Assembly: GCA_005884335.1 (NCBI GenBank)
Contig: VBCJ01000240.1
Span: 1 to 5,683 of the forward strand
DNA length: 5,683 nucleotides
Source of the DNA: Betaproteobacteria bacterium
GTDB taxonomy: Bacteria; Pseudomonadota; Gammaproteobacteria; Burkholderiales; SG8-39
Direction of reading: 5' to 3'
In this document: in pieces, positions 5,117 to 5,683 of the stretch
Position numbering within the stretch: the first letter of the stretch is position 1
Layout: each line of letters starts with the position of its first letter
Notes under the pieces: model-generated
Databases searched by the model: none
What the model was told of the DNA's origin: nothing
Seen by the model: the letters and a program-made list of their open reading frames with translations, nothing else
Made by a program: the position numbers and the translations under genes

Positions 5117-5683
5117 ATGAAGACCATCACCACATTCTCCGCCGCTGCAATTCTCTGCGCGGCGGGGATCGCCTTCGCGCAGGACTACCCGGCGAAGCCG
5201 ATCCGCGTCATCGTCCCGCTCACTCCGGGCTCGGGCGCGGACATCGCTGGCCGCATCGTCGCGAAGCACCTGGGCGACGCGCTCAGGCAGCCGGTGCTGG
5301 TGGAGAACCGCCCCGGCGCGGGCGGCATCATCGGCACGCAGGCGATGCTCAACGCCGACGCCGACGGCTACACGCTGATGGTGCAATCGGCCTCGCACGC
5401 CGCGAACCCGGCGATCTACAAGAGCCTGCCTTACGATCCGCTCAAGGACATCGTGGACGTCGCGCTCATCGGCAACACGCCCTACGTGATGATCGCTGCG
5501 AAAGGCGGCGCGTACCCGACGCTGCGATCGTTGATCGACGCCGCCCGCGCGAAGCCCGGCGAGATTCCCTTCGCTTCCGCGGGCGTAGGGACCTCCACGC
5601 ACATGGCGGCGGAATACGTCGCGCAGGTTGCCGGCATAAAAATGCTGCACATCCCCTACAAGGGCTCGCCCGAGGCGATCCAG
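5117..5683 (+). CDS. Second Bug/TctC-family periplasmic solute-binding protein (3' partial)
   Basis: The first 189 residues of a second Bug/TctC binding protein; the frame is still open at the right edge. The ATG at 5117 follows the TAXI stop by 12 bp and has AGGACGGGA (5103-5111) just upstream. The signal peptide MKTITTFSAAAILCAAGIAFA is followed by QDYPAKPIRVIVPLTPGSGAD. Further family blocks are VLVENRPGAGGIIGTQ, DADGYTLMVQS, the YKSLPYDPLKD strand, FASAGVGTSTHMAAE and HIPYKGS, which is where the window ends. It is clearly a paralogue, not a duplicate, of the Bug protein at 3222: only the conserved blocks agree, and the ligand loop (PLTPGSGAD versus PFPAGESVD) differs, so a different ligand is likely. 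Substrate and permease are unknown. Confidence 0.93.
   Translation, partial: MKTITTFSAAAILCAAGIAFAQDYPAKPIRVIVPLTPGSGADIAGRIVAKHLGDALRQPVLVENRPGAGGIIGTQAMLNADADGYTLMVQSASHAANPAIYKSLPYDPLKDIVDVALIGNTPYVMIAAKGGAYPTLRSLIDAARAKPGEIPFASAGVGTSTHMAAEYVAQVAGIKMLHIPYKGSPEAIQ

Noticed and set aside
3755..5650. 631-codon open frame on the minus strand across the Bug-TAXI-Bug genes
   Set aside because: It is fully antisense to three binding-protein genes with clear signatures, and its composition is that of a shadow frame (Arg, Ala, Gly, Asp, His), with no recognisable domain.
1..5683. Mobile elements, CRISPR arrays, tRNA or rRNA genes
   Set aside because: No transposase or integrase motifs, terminal inverted repeats, spaced direct repeats or RNA-gene signatures were seen; similarity between the two Bug genes is limited to conserved protein motifs.

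Overview
The window is GC-rich and densely coding, with every supportable gene on the + strand. It looks like chromosome of a betaproteobacterium of the Burkholderiales type. The evidence is two Bug/TctC-family solute-binding proteins (a family greatly expanded in that order) beside a PQQ methanol dehydrogenase accessory cluster. The taxon is inferred from gene content, not from a marker gene.

Left part (1-1855), C1 oxidation. The 3' part of a MxaJ/XoxJ-type periplasmic protein is followed by a small exported DUF2380/DUF3280-like protein with a CNGC motif, and then by gfa, the glutathione-dependent formaldehyde-activating enzyme. Gaps are 35 and 27 bp, so the three probably form one transcription unit. 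Its upstream genes, expected to be a PQQ alcohol dehydrogenase (xoxF or mxaF) and a cytochrome c, lie outside the window. A periplasmic dehydrogenase would make formaldehyde, which Gfa would condense with glutathione. The next enzymes of that pathway are not in the window.

Middle (1856-2053). This 198-bp intergenic spacer holds a perfect 17-nt dyad right after the gfa stop and a larger stem-loop with a 12-bp perfect outer stem. The larger one is probably the terminator of the C1 operon.

Right part (2054-5683), uptake and catabolism of an unknown compound. A 385-aa alpha/beta hydrolase related to the FrsA / 2,6-dihydroxypseudooxynicotine hydrolase group is followed 10 bp later by a Bug/TctC binding protein. 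Then come a TAXI-type TRAP binding protein that appears to have lost an internal segment, and, 12 bp further, a second Bug/TctC binding protein that runs off the window. No membrane permease subunit is present, so these are three consecutive binding proteins from two unrelated transporter classes.

The most noteworthy items are the uncharacterised CNGC protein in the methanol dehydrogenase cluster, the apparently internally deleted TAXI protein, the Bug-TAXI-Bug arrangement, and the inverted repeats flanking gfa. I see no mobile element, CRISPR array, tRNA or rRNA.
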